Notes under the pieces: model-generated
Databases searched by the model: none
What the model was told of the DNA's origin: nothing
Seen by the model: only the letters and a program-made list of their open reading frames with translations
Program-made: the position numbers and the translations under genes
From: Clostridiales bacterium
GTDB lineage: Bacteria; Bacillota; Clostridia; Lachnospirales; Lachnospiraceae
DNA length: 55,679 bases
Assembly: GCA_021202015.1 (NCBI GenBank)
Contig: JAJQDV010000045.1
Coordinates: 1 to 55,679 of the forward strand
Direction: 5' to 3'
Shown here: positions 16,059-24,375 of the stretch, piece by piece
How the letters are laid out: each line of letters starts with the position of its first letter
How positions within the stretch are numbered: position 1 is the stretch's first letter

Positions 16059-17285
16059 TCAATTCGTTGATTCCATGCGCCGCCGCGTCTGCACGGAACC
16101 CGCCAGCGCGTCGGCCAGCCGGTCGATCTCCTCTCCCTGATCCGTGCGCAGCGCGGATTTTAAGGAAACGCTCTCCTCCAGCACGTTTATATTCTTCAGG
16201 CCGCCAATGATCTCGCGCATCTGTTTTGCGCTGGTCGCCGCCCAGGAGCCGTTCTCGATAAAGGCGACCGTGCGGTTCTGGAGATTATGCGACGCCAGAT
16301 CGCGCAGCAGCTCGTCCATCGTGATAAAGATCCCCGCGTTATACGTGGTGGACGCAAACACCAGATGGCTGTACGCAAACGCCGCGGCGACGATCTCGGA
16401 GGAAGCCGTCACGGACACGTCAAAGACAGTCGTCCGGATCCCCCTGTCGCGGAGCCTGCAGGCCAGTATATTCGCCGCATTCTCCGTATTCCCGTATACA
16501 GAAGCATAGGCGATCATCACACCGTCCACCTCCGGCTCATAACGGCTCCACTGCTGATATTTCGCGACATAATCACCGATGTCCCTGCGCCATACAAAAC
16601 CGTGCAGCGGGCAGATCATGCGGATCTCGACCGCTGCCGCCTTTTTCAGCAGCGCCTGCACCTGCGCGCCGTATTTCCCGACGATGTTCGTATAATACCG
16701 GCGCGATTCCTTCAGATAATCGGCGAAAAAATCCACCTCATCCGCAAACAGCGCACCGTTTAACGCCCCGAATGTGCCGAAAGCGTCCGCGGAAAACAGA
16801 ATCCCATCCGTAACATCATAAGTAACCATGACCTCAGGCCAGTGTACCATCGGCGCCATCAGGAAGGTCAGCTTATGCGCGCCTGTCTCCAGGACGTCCC
16901 CCTCCTTCACGATCTGAACCTTCATCTGCAGATCCGCACCGAAAAACTGATAGATCATCCCCTCCGTCTTTTTATTGCAGACGACCGTCACATCCGGATA
17001 ACGCAGCAGAATCCCGCCCAGGGTGGCCGAGTGGTCCGGCTCCATGTGGTGAACCACCAGATAATCCAGCTTCCGCCCGTCCAGCGCGTGGGTTACATTT
17101 TCAAAAAACACGGCATCCACGGCCTTATCCACCGTGTCAAACAGAACCGTCTTCTCATCCGACAGAAGGTAGGAGTTGTAGGAAACGCCGTCCGGAACCG
17201 AATAGACGCCCTCGAACATGGCGAGCCTGCGGTCATCTCCTCCCACCCAGATCAAATCGTTCGTTACATTTCTGGTACAATACAT
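16059..17285 (-). CDS. fprA: FprA family A-type flavoprotein (flavodiiron protein)
   Basis: A 408-residue cytosolic enzyme that reduces oxygen to water (or NO to N2O) in anaerobes. The N-terminal metallo-beta-lactamase-like domain shows the diiron ligands HHMEPDH (residues about 79-85), APMVHWPEVM and the late CPLHGFVWR. The C-terminal flavodoxin domain begins near residue 258 with IAYASVYGNTENAA and has ASTTYNAGIF. It has its own sigma-A promoter. It lies upstream of the flavodoxin group, separated by a terminator and repeat copy B, so it is a separate unit. It gives a strict anaerobe oxygen tolerance. Confidence 0.95.
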   Translation of the reverse strand: MYCTRNVTNDLIWVGGDDRRLAMFEGVYSVPDGVSYNSYLLSDEKTVLFDTVDKAVDAVFFENVTHALDGRKLDYLVVHHMEPDHSATLGGILLRYPDVTVVCNKKTEGMIYQFFGADLQMKVQIVKEGDVLETGAHKLTFLMAPMVHWPEVMVTYDVTDGILFSADAFGTFGALNGALFADEVDFFADYLKESRRYYTNIVGKYGAQVQALLKKAAAVEIRMICPLHGFVWRRDIGDYVAKYQQWSRYEPEVDGVMIAYASVYGNTENAANILACRLRDRGIRTTVFDVSVTASSEIVAAAFAYSHLVFASTTYNAGIFITMDELLRDLASHNLQNRTVAFIENGSWAATSAKQMREIIGGLKNINVLEESVSLKSALRTDQGEEIDRLADALAGSVQTRRRMESTN

Positions 17286-17372
17286 AGCCTTACCTCATTT
17301 CTCAAATTCATTTGAAACGTCCATGCGCCGCTGTCGCAGCACATCACACGTCTGTCTGTTGACAACACTCTC

Positions 17373-17401
17373 ATTTTAATACAAGATGCCTTCCCGGTCA
17401 A
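17373..17401 (-). promoter_or_regulatory. fprA promoter, sigma-A type
   Basis: The minus strand reads TTGACC (17396-17401), 17 bp, TAAAAT (17373-17378), about 80 bp before the fprA ATG. Confidence 0.7.
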
Positions 17402-17438
17402 TTCTGATTATGGATACACCACACCGTTCTTCAATGCA

Positions 17439-17466
17439 AAAAAACGGAGGTAACCCTCCGTTTTTT
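17439..17466. terminator. Bidirectional terminator after the ABC exporter operon
   Basis: AAAAAACGGAGG (17439-17450) pairs fully with CCTCCGTTTTTT (17455-17466). It ends the minus-strand ABC operon 20 bp after its last stop. Confidence 0.9.
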
Positions 17467-17485
17467 GCATCCGTCTCCCGTATAT

Positions 17486-19282
17486 CTATTGTTCAAACTG
17501 TGCGTTATACAGTTCGGCGTAGAAACCGTTATGGCGGAGCAGTTCTTCATGCCGCCCCTGTTCCACGATGTCGCCGTCACGCATGACCAGAATCACGTCC
17601 GCGTCCCGGATCGTGGAAAGGCGATGCGCGATGACAAAGCTGGTCCTGCCCTCCATCAGGCGGTTCATGGCCTCCTGGATCAGCAGCTCCGTGCGGGTAT
17701 CCACACTGGATGTCGCCTCGTCCAGAATCAGGATCGGACGATCCGCAAGGATGGCGCGCGCGATGGTGAGAAGCTGTTTCTGACCCTGGGAGATATTATT
17801 GGCCTCTTCATTGATTTCCATATTATATCCGCCCGGAAGCGTCTGGATAAACGAGTGTGCACGGGCGGTCTTTGCAGCCGCGATAACCTCCTCATCCGTC
17901 GCCTCCGGCCTTCCGTAGCGGATGTTTTCCATGATCGTGCCGTTGAACAGCCAGGTATCCTGCAGCACCATACCGATGTTCTGGCGCAGATCCCGGCGGT
18001 TGAAGTCGCGCAGGTCGTGGCCGTCCACCCGGATGGCTCCGGAATTCACGTCATAGAAACGCATCAGCAGTTTCACCATGGTCGTTTTTCCTGCGCCGGT
18101 CGGGCCGACGATTGCCACGGTCTGTCCCGGCTTTGCCTCACTGGTAAAGTCATGGATGATGACTTTGTCCTCATGGTAACCGAAACTTACATGGTCGAAC
18201 TCCACTTCTCCCGCAGCGGATTCCAGCTGCACCGGATTCTCCACGGACTGAATCTCCTCCGACTCTTCCAGGAATTCAAAGATACGCTCCGCGGCGGCAG
18301 CCATGCTCTGGAACATGTTGGATACCTGAGCCAGCTGCGTCAGAGGCTGCGTAAACCGCTGGACATACTGGGTGAAGGAGACGATATAACCCACCTGTAT
18401 GGTGCCCGCTGCGGTCAGGACGCCGCCCACGATTACGACCGCCACATATCCGGCGTTGCTGATCATATTCATGATCGGCTGCATCAGGCCCGACAGGAAC
18501 TGGCTCTTCCAGGCGGACTGGTACAGCTTCTCATTGGTATCCTCAAACTCCTCCATCACCTTTCCTTCGCGGTTAAAGGCTTTGATGATATTCTGCCCGC
18601 TGAAGCTCTCCTCGATCTGTCCGTCGATCTGTCCCAGATAATGCTGCTGCGCCTTGAAATGCTTCTGGCTGAACCGGATGATGATCATCACGCAGATCAG
18701 CGAGATCGGCAGGATGATCACCGTGATCAGCGTCATCAGGGGACTTAAGGTCAGCATCATAACAATCACACCCACCATGGTGGCGATGCTGGTGATCAGC
18801 TGCCGAAGGCTCTGGTTTAAACTCTGCCCCAGCGTATCCACATCGTTCGTGATCCTCGAAAGCACATCTCCGGTCTGCTCGGAATCAAAATAGGCCATCG
18901 GCATACGGTTGATCTTCTCGCTGATGTCTTTGCGCAGGCTGTAGCTGATCTTCTGGCTGATGCCGGACATGATCCATCCCTGCAGGAAGTTGAACACGGA
19001 GCTTGCCACATACAGGATCAGAAGGGTGATCAGGATCTTCCCGATGGCTCCGAAATCAATGCCTCCCGTTCCCGTCACCTTCGCCATAAATCCGTTGGAC
19101 AGCTCTGTGGTGGCGTTGCCCAGCAGTTTCGGCCCGTACACATTGAATACTGTACTGACGACGGCAAAGATAATAACCAGGATCATGCCGATCTTATAGC
19201 GTCCCATGTAGCGGAACAGTTTTCCGATACTGCCCCTGAAATCTGTAGCTTTATCCTGTGACTGATTTCTCCTCATCGGCAT
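17486..19282 (-). CDS. ABC exporter half-transporter, subunit B
   Basis: A 598-residue fusion of a six-helix membrane domain and an ATPase. The ATPase holds Walker A GPTGAGKTTMVKLL, signature NISQGQKQLL (a Q replaces the usual G, common in one partner of heterodimeric exporters) and Walker B ILILDEATSSVD. The membrane domain has the coupling segment RMPMAYFDSEQTGDVLSRI. Its start overlaps the stop of the partner gene (TAATG), so the two are translated together and should form a heterodimer. Likely substrates are drugs, lipids or peptides; the sequence does not say. Confidence 0.93.
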   Translation of the reverse strand: MPMRRNQSQDKATDFRGSIGKLFRYMGRYKIGMILVIIFAVVSTVFNVYGPKLLGNATTELSNGFMAKVTGTGGIDFGAIGKILITLLILYVASSVFNFLQGWIMSGISQKISYSLRKDISEKINRMPMAYFDSEQTGDVLSRITNDVDTLGQSLNQSLRQLITSIATMVGVIVMMLTLSPLMTLITVIILPISLICVMIIIRFSQKHFKAQQHYLGQIDGQIEESFSGQNIIKAFNREGKVMEEFEDTNEKLYQSAWKSQFLSGLMQPIMNMISNAGYVAVVIVGGVLTAAGTIQVGYIVSFTQYVQRFTQPLTQLAQVSNMFQSMAAAAERIFEFLEESEEIQSVENPVQLESAAGEVEFDHVSFGYHEDKVIIHDFTSEAKPGQTVAIVGPTGAGKTTMVKLLMRFYDVNSGAIRVDGHDLRDFNRRDLRQNIGMVLQDTWLFNGTIMENIRYGRPEATDEEVIAAAKTARAHSFIQTLPGGYNMEINEEANNISQGQKQLLTIARAILADRPILILDEATSSVDTRTELLIQEAMNRLMEGRTSFVIAHRLSTIRDADVILVMRDGDIVEQGRHEELLRHNGFYAELYNAQFEQ

Positions 19283-21570
19283 TACAGATCACCTCCGTTC
19301 AGAGCGAGTTCCTGTTCGCTCAGCTGACTCCTTGCGATTTCCCGGTAGGTCTCGCAGCTCTTCATGAGTTCCCCGTGCGTGCCCTTGCCGACGATTTTCC
19401 CTTCGTTCATGACGAGGATCTCATCCGCGTGCAGGACGGTGGAAATCCGCTGCGCGACGATCAGCACGGTGGCTTTGGCTGATTTCCGGCCGAGCTCCCG
19501 CCGCAGCGCGACATCCGTCTTGTAGTCCAGCGCGGAAAAGCTGTCGTCAAAAATCAGGATCTGCGCATGTTTCGCCAGTGCGCGGGCGATGGAAAGCCGC
19601 TGCTTCTGACCGCCGGACACATTCGTGCCGCCCTGTGCGATGTCGCTCCGGTAGCGGTCTTCCTTCTGATCGATGAATTCCGTGGCCTGCGCGGTGGCCG
19701 CCGCGTCCTCCATCCACGCGTCCGTCACACTTTCGCCGGCGTATTTGATATTTGACTCAATGGTGCCGGAGAACAGAAATCCCTTCTGCGGCACCAGGCC
19801 GATCTGGTCGCGGAGCTTTTTCTGGCTAATCTCCCGGATATCCACACCGTCCAGACGGATGGCTCCATCCGTCACGTCATAAAAGCGCGGGATCAGGTTG
19901 ACCAGCGTGGATTTCCCACAGCCGGTGCTCCCGATGATCGCCGTGGTGGCGCCGGGTTTCGCGGTAAAACTGATATCATTAAGAACCGGATCTTCCGCTC
20001 CCGGATAGGAGAAGGTGACATGATCAAAGACCAGCTCTCCTTTAAACTGCCTATCTTCATACGACGGAGCCTCTTTGCTGTCCCGGATCTCGCTTTCCGT
20101 CTCGATCACCTCATGGATCCGGTTCGCGGCTACGCCCGACCGCGGCAGCATAATGGAGATCATCTCAATCATCATAAACGCCATGATGATCTGAAGCGCG
20201 TAGGTCATAAACGCCACCAGGTCGCCGACCTGCATCATTCCCTCATCCATGCCTTTGGCGGCGAACCATACGATCAGCAGGTTGACGCCGTTCATCACGA
20301 ACATCATACACGGCAGCATAAAACTCATTACGCGGTTGGTAAACAGCTGTACCCGCATCAGATCCTCGTTCGCCACGTCAAAGCGCTTTTCTTCATATTT
20401 TTCTCTGCCGAACGCCCGGATCACCGGGACGCCTTCCAGAATCTCCCTGGAAACCAGGTTGACCCTGTCGATCAGCTTCTGTATGATCCGGAACTTCGGC
20501 ATCGCCACAACGACCAGGCCGATGATCAGGCCGGTCATGGCCAGTGCGGCCACTACAATGATCCAGGCCAGGCCGGTATGCGAGCTGACCACCCGGATAA
20601 TACCGCCGATAGCAAGAATCGGAGCAAACAGTACGATACGCAGCAGAATCTGCATGGTCATCTGCATCTGCTGGATATCATTGGTACAGCGCGTAATCAG
20701 GGAAGAAGTACTGAACCGGTCGATCTCACTGTTTCCGAAAGAGAGCACCCGGTCAAACACCTGGTGCCGCAGGCTTTTGCAGACCTTCGCGGACGTCACG
20801 CTGGCAAAGTAGCAGGCCAGGATGGCCGCTATGCTCATCAGAACCGTCATGATGATCATTCTCCGGCCAATCCGGAAAAGATACTGCCTCTGAATCTGAT
20901 CCTGATCCACCCCGATTTTCGCGTATTCCGCGCTGACCTCCTCGATCGCGACGGCGGAGAAGATCAGGTCGCCGGAATCACCGTACTGCTCAACGATCGC
21001 GTCCGCCATTTCCAACAATGTCCCATCGTCCATCTGTCCGGCCGCAACCATCGCCTGAATCATGGGGAGCATGTTCACGGTAACCTCGCCGTCTTCATCT
21101 TCTGAAGTCTCCAGTTCCATCCCCAACATGGCGCCCAGATCATCCAGAGACATGTTGTCGAGAGCGCCCGACTCCATGGACATCTGCTCCTCCAGCATCT
21201 CTTTAAAACTGTCTTCCGAGAGAGCCGACAGCTGATATACCAAAACCATGGGCGTCTGCAGCGCGTCGGACACCTCCTCCGTGTCGCTGATTTCCTCATC
21301 GAGGTACCAGACACCGTCCTCCAGCGTATAGGCATCCTCCACGACCGCAGCATCGTCCTCATCCATAAACAGCATCAGATACTCCATCGTCTCCTCACTG
21401 ATCTGAACCGCGGCCGCATCCTCTATGCCGCCCTGTTCGATTCCCACATCTACGATGTCGCTCGTATAGGAAGGCAGCGACAGCTGACAGTACGCCTGAA
21501 TGATCAGCAGAACGACAATGATCAGCACGGCCGGAATGTGGTGTTTCAGTGGCCTTATCAGGTTTTTCAT
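19282..21570 (-). CDS. ABC exporter half-transporter, subunit A, with large extracellular insertion
   Basis: A 762-residue partner of the downstream half-transporter. After the first membrane helix (about residues 11-33) comes an acidic insertion of about 180 residues (roughly 48-228), rich in Asp, Glu and Met, before helix 2; the topology places it outside the cell. The ATPase has Walker A GSTGCGKSTLVNLI, the standard signature NVSGGQKQRL and ILIFDDSFSALD, where Asp replaces the usual catalytic Glu. This subunit therefore has the degenerate Walker B and its partner the Glu. The ATG at 21570 follows GAAAGGAG; the longer frame starts at a GTG inside that site. Confidence 0.93.
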   Translation of the reverse strand: MKNLIRPLKHHIPAVLIIVVLLIIQAYCQLSLPSYTSDIVDVGIEQGGIEDAAAVQISEETMEYLMLFMDEDDAAVVEDAYTLEDGVWYLDEEISDTEEVSDALQTPMVLVYQLSALSEDSFKEMLEEQMSMESGALDNMSLDDLGAMLGMELETSEDEDGEVTVNMLPMIQAMVAAGQMDDGTLLEMADAIVEQYGDSGDLIFSAVAIEEVSAEYAKIGVDQDQIQRQYLFRIGRRMIIMTVLMSIAAILACYFASVTSAKVCKSLRHQVFDRVLSFGNSEIDRFSTSSLITRCTNDIQQMQMTMQILLRIVLFAPILAIGGIIRVVSSHTGLAWIIVVAALAMTGLIIGLVVVAMPKFRIIQKLIDRVNLVSREILEGVPVIRAFGREKYEEKRFDVANEDLMRVQLFTNRVMSFMLPCMMFVMNGVNLLIVWFAAKGMDEGMMQVGDLVAFMTYALQIIMAFMMIEMISIMLPRSGVAANRIHEVIETESEIRDSKEAPSYEDRQFKGELVFDHVTFSYPGAEDPVLNDISFTAKPGATTAIIGSTGCGKSTLVNLIPRFYDVTDGAIRLDGVDIREISQKKLRDQIGLVPQKGFLFSGTIESNIKYAGESVTDAWMEDAAATAQATEFIDQKEDRYRSDIAQGGTNVSGGQKQRLSIARALAKHAQILIFDDSFSALDYKTDVALRRELGRKSAKATVLIVAQRISTVLHADEILVMNEGKIVGKGTHGELMKSCETYREIARSQLSEQELALNGGDL

Positions 21571-21643
21571 GTTTTGCTCCTTTCTCACCGGTCTGTTCCG
21601 AAAAATAAGTAGAATTCACCGGTTGATTTTTATACTGTTGTGT

Positions 21644-21671
21644 ATTATAATTCATGTATATTTGATTTCAA
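21644..21671 (-). promoter_or_regulatory. Promoter of the ABC exporter operon
   Basis: The minus strand reads TTGAAA (21666-21671), 16 bp, TATAAT (21644-21649). It lies in the gap shared with the divergent tetR gene, so the regulator can reach both promoters. Confidence 0.7.
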
Positions 21672-21757
21672 TTACCAATATAAAGTAAATGCGCATTATT
21701 ACACACACAACAAAAAGATGTGTCATATTTTCTGAAAATGTTTACGAGGTGAAGAAC

Positions 21758-22342
21758 ATGGCGAGAAAACCGGACCGCAGGATAAAGAAAACAAAAGCGT
21801 CCCTGCATCAGGCATTTTACAATCTGTTAAAGAAAAAGAATTACAGCGATATCACGGTAAAGGAGCTGGCGGATGAGGCAGACATCACGCGGAAAACCTT
21901 TTATCTCCATTACAACTCGCTGGACGACCTCCTCCGGGAATTTATGACGGAGCGATATGAACGGCTCCGTGAGCCGATGGAGTACGCAGATTTATTTTCG
22001 GAAGATTTTGACTATATGGGCTTATTTACACACCTCAGGGACGTACTGGAGGAAAACCATGATATCGTCAAAAAGCTGATGAACGATCAGAACTCCCGCT
22101 ATGTGATGCAGCATCTGATGGAGGAGAATGAGACCCTGACCTTTGAGCATGCAAAAACGCATTTTAACCTGAGGCCGGAGATCCTGCATATTTACTTTCG
22201 TTATTACACGCGGGGGATATCCGGGACGTTTCTGGAGTGGTTCGCAGACCCGAACGCCATTCCCCTGGAGGAGTTTGTCGACACAGTGAAAAATATCAAC
22301 CTGCAGATGAGGCAGGCGCTGGTAAAATACAGGATACCATAA
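21758..22342 (+). CDS. TetR family regulator of the ABC exporter
   Basis: A 194-residue TetR protein with a basic N-terminus (MARKPDRRIKKTKASLHQAF) and the helix-turn-helix around SDITVKELADEADITRKTFYLHY (residues about 30-52). The C-terminal part is helical and resembles the TetR group with a DUF-type dimerisation domain. The ATG at 21758 follows GAGGTGAAG; the 23 upstream residues of the longer frame are not family-like. Divergent placement from the exporter genes suggests that it represses them until a substrate binds. Confidence 0.9.
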   Translation: MARKPDRRIKKTKASLHQAFYNLLKKKNYSDITVKELADEADITRKTFYLHYNSLDDLLREFMTERYERLREPMEYADLFSEDFDYMGLFTHLRDVLEENHDIVKKLMNDQNSRYVMQHLMEENETLTFEHAKTHFNLRPEILHIYFRYYTRGISGTFLEWFADPNAIPLEEFVDTVKNINLQMRQALVKYRIP

Positions 22343-22470
22343 TTGCAGGATAAAGAACTGATTTTTTATATATTTTTCACAGGTTATGGCTTGCTTTTTC
22401 TCATGGTATTCTATATACTTCAGATTGTACTCGGAAAAATACAATTTTCACAGACAAGGAGATGGTGCAA

Positions 22471-23244
22471 ATGAAAAACTATTTTGACCTTTCGGGACAG
22501 ACAGCGGTCGTGACCGGCGCTTCCACCGGCCTGGGCGTGCAGATGGCAAAAGCTCTGGCGAATCAGGGAGCCAACATCGTCTGCCTCGCACGAAGAAAAG
22601 AAAAGGTGGATTCCAACGCGGCGGAGATCGCATCGGCTTACGGTGTAAACGCCATCGGCGTAAAGTGTGACATCACCGACACCGCAGCCGTGGAAGCTGC
22701 CGTAGACGAGATCCTGAATAAGATGGGACGCATTGATATCCTGATCAACAATGCCGGAACCGGCGCCGTGGCGCCCGCTGAGGATATCACGGATGAACAG
22801 TTTATGAATGAAGTAAACATCGATCTGGCGGGTACGTTCAAAATGGCCCGCGCCGTTGCAAAGAAAGCCATGATCCCTGCCGGATACGGCCGGATCATCA
22901 ATATCGCTTCCATGTACGGACTGGTCGGCAACAAGATCGCTCCCGCCACACCCTACCACGCGGCCAAGGGCGGCGTCGTAAACCTGACCCGCGCGCTGGC
23001 AGCCGAGTGGGGAGAAAAGGGCATCAATGTCAATGCCATCTGCCCCGGATATTTTGAAACCCCGCTGACAAAAGAAACTCTGGAAAGTGAATTCTTCCAG
23101 GAGTACGCGCGCACCATGATCCCCATGTCCCGGTACGGAAAAGAGGGTGAGCTGGATACGGCAGCCATCTTCCTGGCTTCCCCCTGCTCCTCCTATGTAA
23201 ACGGGTTGATCTGCGCCGTCGACGGCGGTTATACCAGTATGTGA
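22471..23244 (+). CDS. Short-chain dehydrogenase/reductase (gluconate 5-dehydrogenase-like)
   Basis: A 257-residue classical SDR that oxidises or reduces an alcohol/ketone with NAD(P). The cofactor motif is VTGASTGLG (about 15-23), then NNAG near residue 92, the catalytic Ser in NIASMYG, and YHAAKGG with Tyr and Lys. PGYFETPLT follows. An Arg-Arg after the second strand (CLARRKEK) suggests NADP preference. The ATG at 22471 is preferred because AAGGAG lies 9 nt before it and directly abuts the earlier ATG. The substrate could be a sugar acid, a steroid or a diketone; sequence alone does not decide. Confidence 0.88.
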   Translation: MKNYFDLSGQTAVVTGASTGLGVQMAKALANQGANIVCLARRKEKVDSNAAEIASAYGVNAIGVKCDITDTAAVEAAVDEILNKMGRIDILINNAGTGAVAPAEDITDEQFMNEVNIDLAGTFKMARAVAKKAMIPAGYGRIINIASMYGLVGNKIAPATPYHAAKGGVVNLTRALAAEWGEKGINVNAICPGYFETPLTKETLESEFFQEYARTMIPMSRYGKEGELDTAAIFLASPCSSYVNGLICAVDGGYTSM

Positions 23245-23270
23245 TCATCTGTCAAAATCAGTTTACCGCA

Positions 23271-23300
23271 CAGAGCACCGGTCAGCGAACCGGTGCTCTG
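23271..23300 (+). terminator. Strong hairpin after the SDR gene
   Basis: A perfect 12-bp stem (CAGAGCACCGGT, 23271-23282, with 23289-23300) and a 6-nt loop, 27 bp after the stop. The tail is only moderately T-rich. Confidence 0.6.
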
Positions 23301-23337
23301 CCTGAATTTATTCAATTTCCATTTAACAGCAAATCCC

Positions 23338-23367
23338 GCATAGAAACCCTTCCGATTACAGATACTA
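23338..23367 (+). promoter_or_regulatory. Possible sigma-G-type promoter of spoVT
   Basis: GCATAG (23338-23343), 17 bp, GATACTA (23361-23367), the same -10 form as at spoVAD. spoVT is known to be sigma-G-dependent in Bacillus. The -35 is weak. Confidence 0.35.
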
Positions 23368-23416
23368 ATACCGCTTACCATCACGAAAAAAAGGGAAACG
23401 GAGGAAAATAAGGTAT

Positions 23417-23965
23417 ATGAAAGCAACAGGAATCGTACGCAGAATCGATGATCTTGGCCGAGTCGTCGTCCCAAAGGAAATCCGGCGAACGCTGCGTATC
23501 CGTGAGGGCGACCCGCTGGAAATCTTTACGGATCGCGAAGGCGAGATCATCCTGAAGAAATACTCCCCCATCGGCGAGCTCGCCACATTTGCCGGTCAGT
23601 ACGCAGAGAGCCTTGCCCAGGCCGCGGGCTGCCTGGTCTGCGTCAGCGACAGGGATCATATCATCGCCGCGGCCGGAAGCGGGAAAAAAAATTACGACGG
23701 CAAACCTATCAGCCGTCAGCTGGAGACAATTATTGAGGACCGCGTCCACCGGGTTTCCGAAAAAGCAGACGCGAACTTTGTAAAAATAACAGCGGACGAC
23801 AGTTCCGACTACCAGACGCAGGCCATCAGCACCATCATCAGTGACGGAGACGCCATCGGCGCCGTTATCATGTGCGGCAGAGAAGGGCGGGAAGCTTCCT
23901 GCGAAACGCAGGAAAAGCTGGTTCTGACCGCGGCAGGTTTTCTCGGAAAACAGATGAATGTCTGA
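23417..23965 (+). CDS. spoVT: Stage V sporulation protein T (AbrB-type regulator)
   Basis: A 182-residue transcription factor of late forespore development. The N-terminal AbrB domain is nearly canonical: MKATGIVRRIDDLGRVVVP, then KEIRRTLRIREGDPLEI. From about residue 55 a GAF-like domain follows (AGQYAESLAQAAGCLVCVSD through GAVIMCGREG). Length and layout equal Bacillus SpoVT, which distinguishes it from short AbrB proteins. It stands alone upstream of the riboflavin operon. Together with spoVAD/AE it supports a spore-forming host. Confidence 0.95.
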   Translation: MKATGIVRRIDDLGRVVVPKEIRRTLRIREGDPLEIFTDREGEIILKKYSPIGELATFAGQYAESLAQAAGCLVCVSDRDHIIAAAGSGKKNYDGKPISRQLETIIEDRVHRVSEKADANFVKITADDSSDYQTQAISTIISDGDAIGAVIMCGREGREASCETQEKLVLTAAGFLGKQMNV

Positions 23966-23992
23966 TTCCCCGGTTCGTTTTCAAAAACCCTC

Positions 23993-24021
23993 TTGTAATC
24001 TATGATACAGTGTGTTATCAT
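23993..24021 (+). promoter_or_regulatory. Promoter of the riboflavin operon
   Basis: TTGTAA (23993-23998), 17 bp, TATCAT (24016-24021). The predicted start lies about 20 bp before the FMN aptamer. Confidence 0.55.
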
Positions 24022-24049
24022 TCTTGACGAGAAAAATCATAATAGAAGA

Positions 24050-24172
24050 TTCTTCAGGGCAGGGTGCGATTCCCGACCGGCGGTACAGCCCGCGAGCGCG
24101 AAAGCGTTGATTTGGTGATTCCCATGCGGATATTCCAAAGCCGACAGTATAGTCTGGATGGAAGAAAGAATT
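24050..24172 (+). ncRNA. FMN riboswitch (RFN element)
   Basis: The conserved aptamer blocks are present in order: TTCAGGGCAGGGTG at the 5' side, ATTCCCGACCGGCGGT, AGCCCGCGAGCG, TGATTTGGTGA with the following TCC, and CCGACAGTATAGTCTGGATG closing the junction. FMN binding should favour the terminator at 24213-24239, switching off ribD-ribE-ribBA-ribH when flavin is plentiful. Confidence 0.96.
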
Positions 24173-24212
24173 TTGTAAACGGAAGATTTATTCCGAATAC
24201 GAACACCAAAAT

Positions 24213-24239
24213 CCCTGAGATGAATCTCAGGGTTTTTTT
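24213..24239 (+). terminator. Riboswitch-controlled intrinsic terminator
   Basis: CCCTGAGAT (24213-24221) and ATCTCAGGG (24224-24232) with a 2-nt loop, then seven Ts. It lies between the FMN aptamer and ribD. Confidence 0.9.
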
Positions 24240-24375
24240 ATGCACAGGACTGCGTATGAAAATTATGCGACAGAGCCGCACGCAGCCCGCGCGGCGAGTA
24301 TGAGGAAAAACCGCCTCCTACTCGATTCTTACAGGAAAATTCATCCTATGAAAAAAATAAAGGGGCGAATCGATC

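Noticed and set aside
17465-18748. 427-residue plus-strand frame opposite the ABC exporter
   Set aside because: Antisense shadow; the minus strand carries complete ABC motifs.
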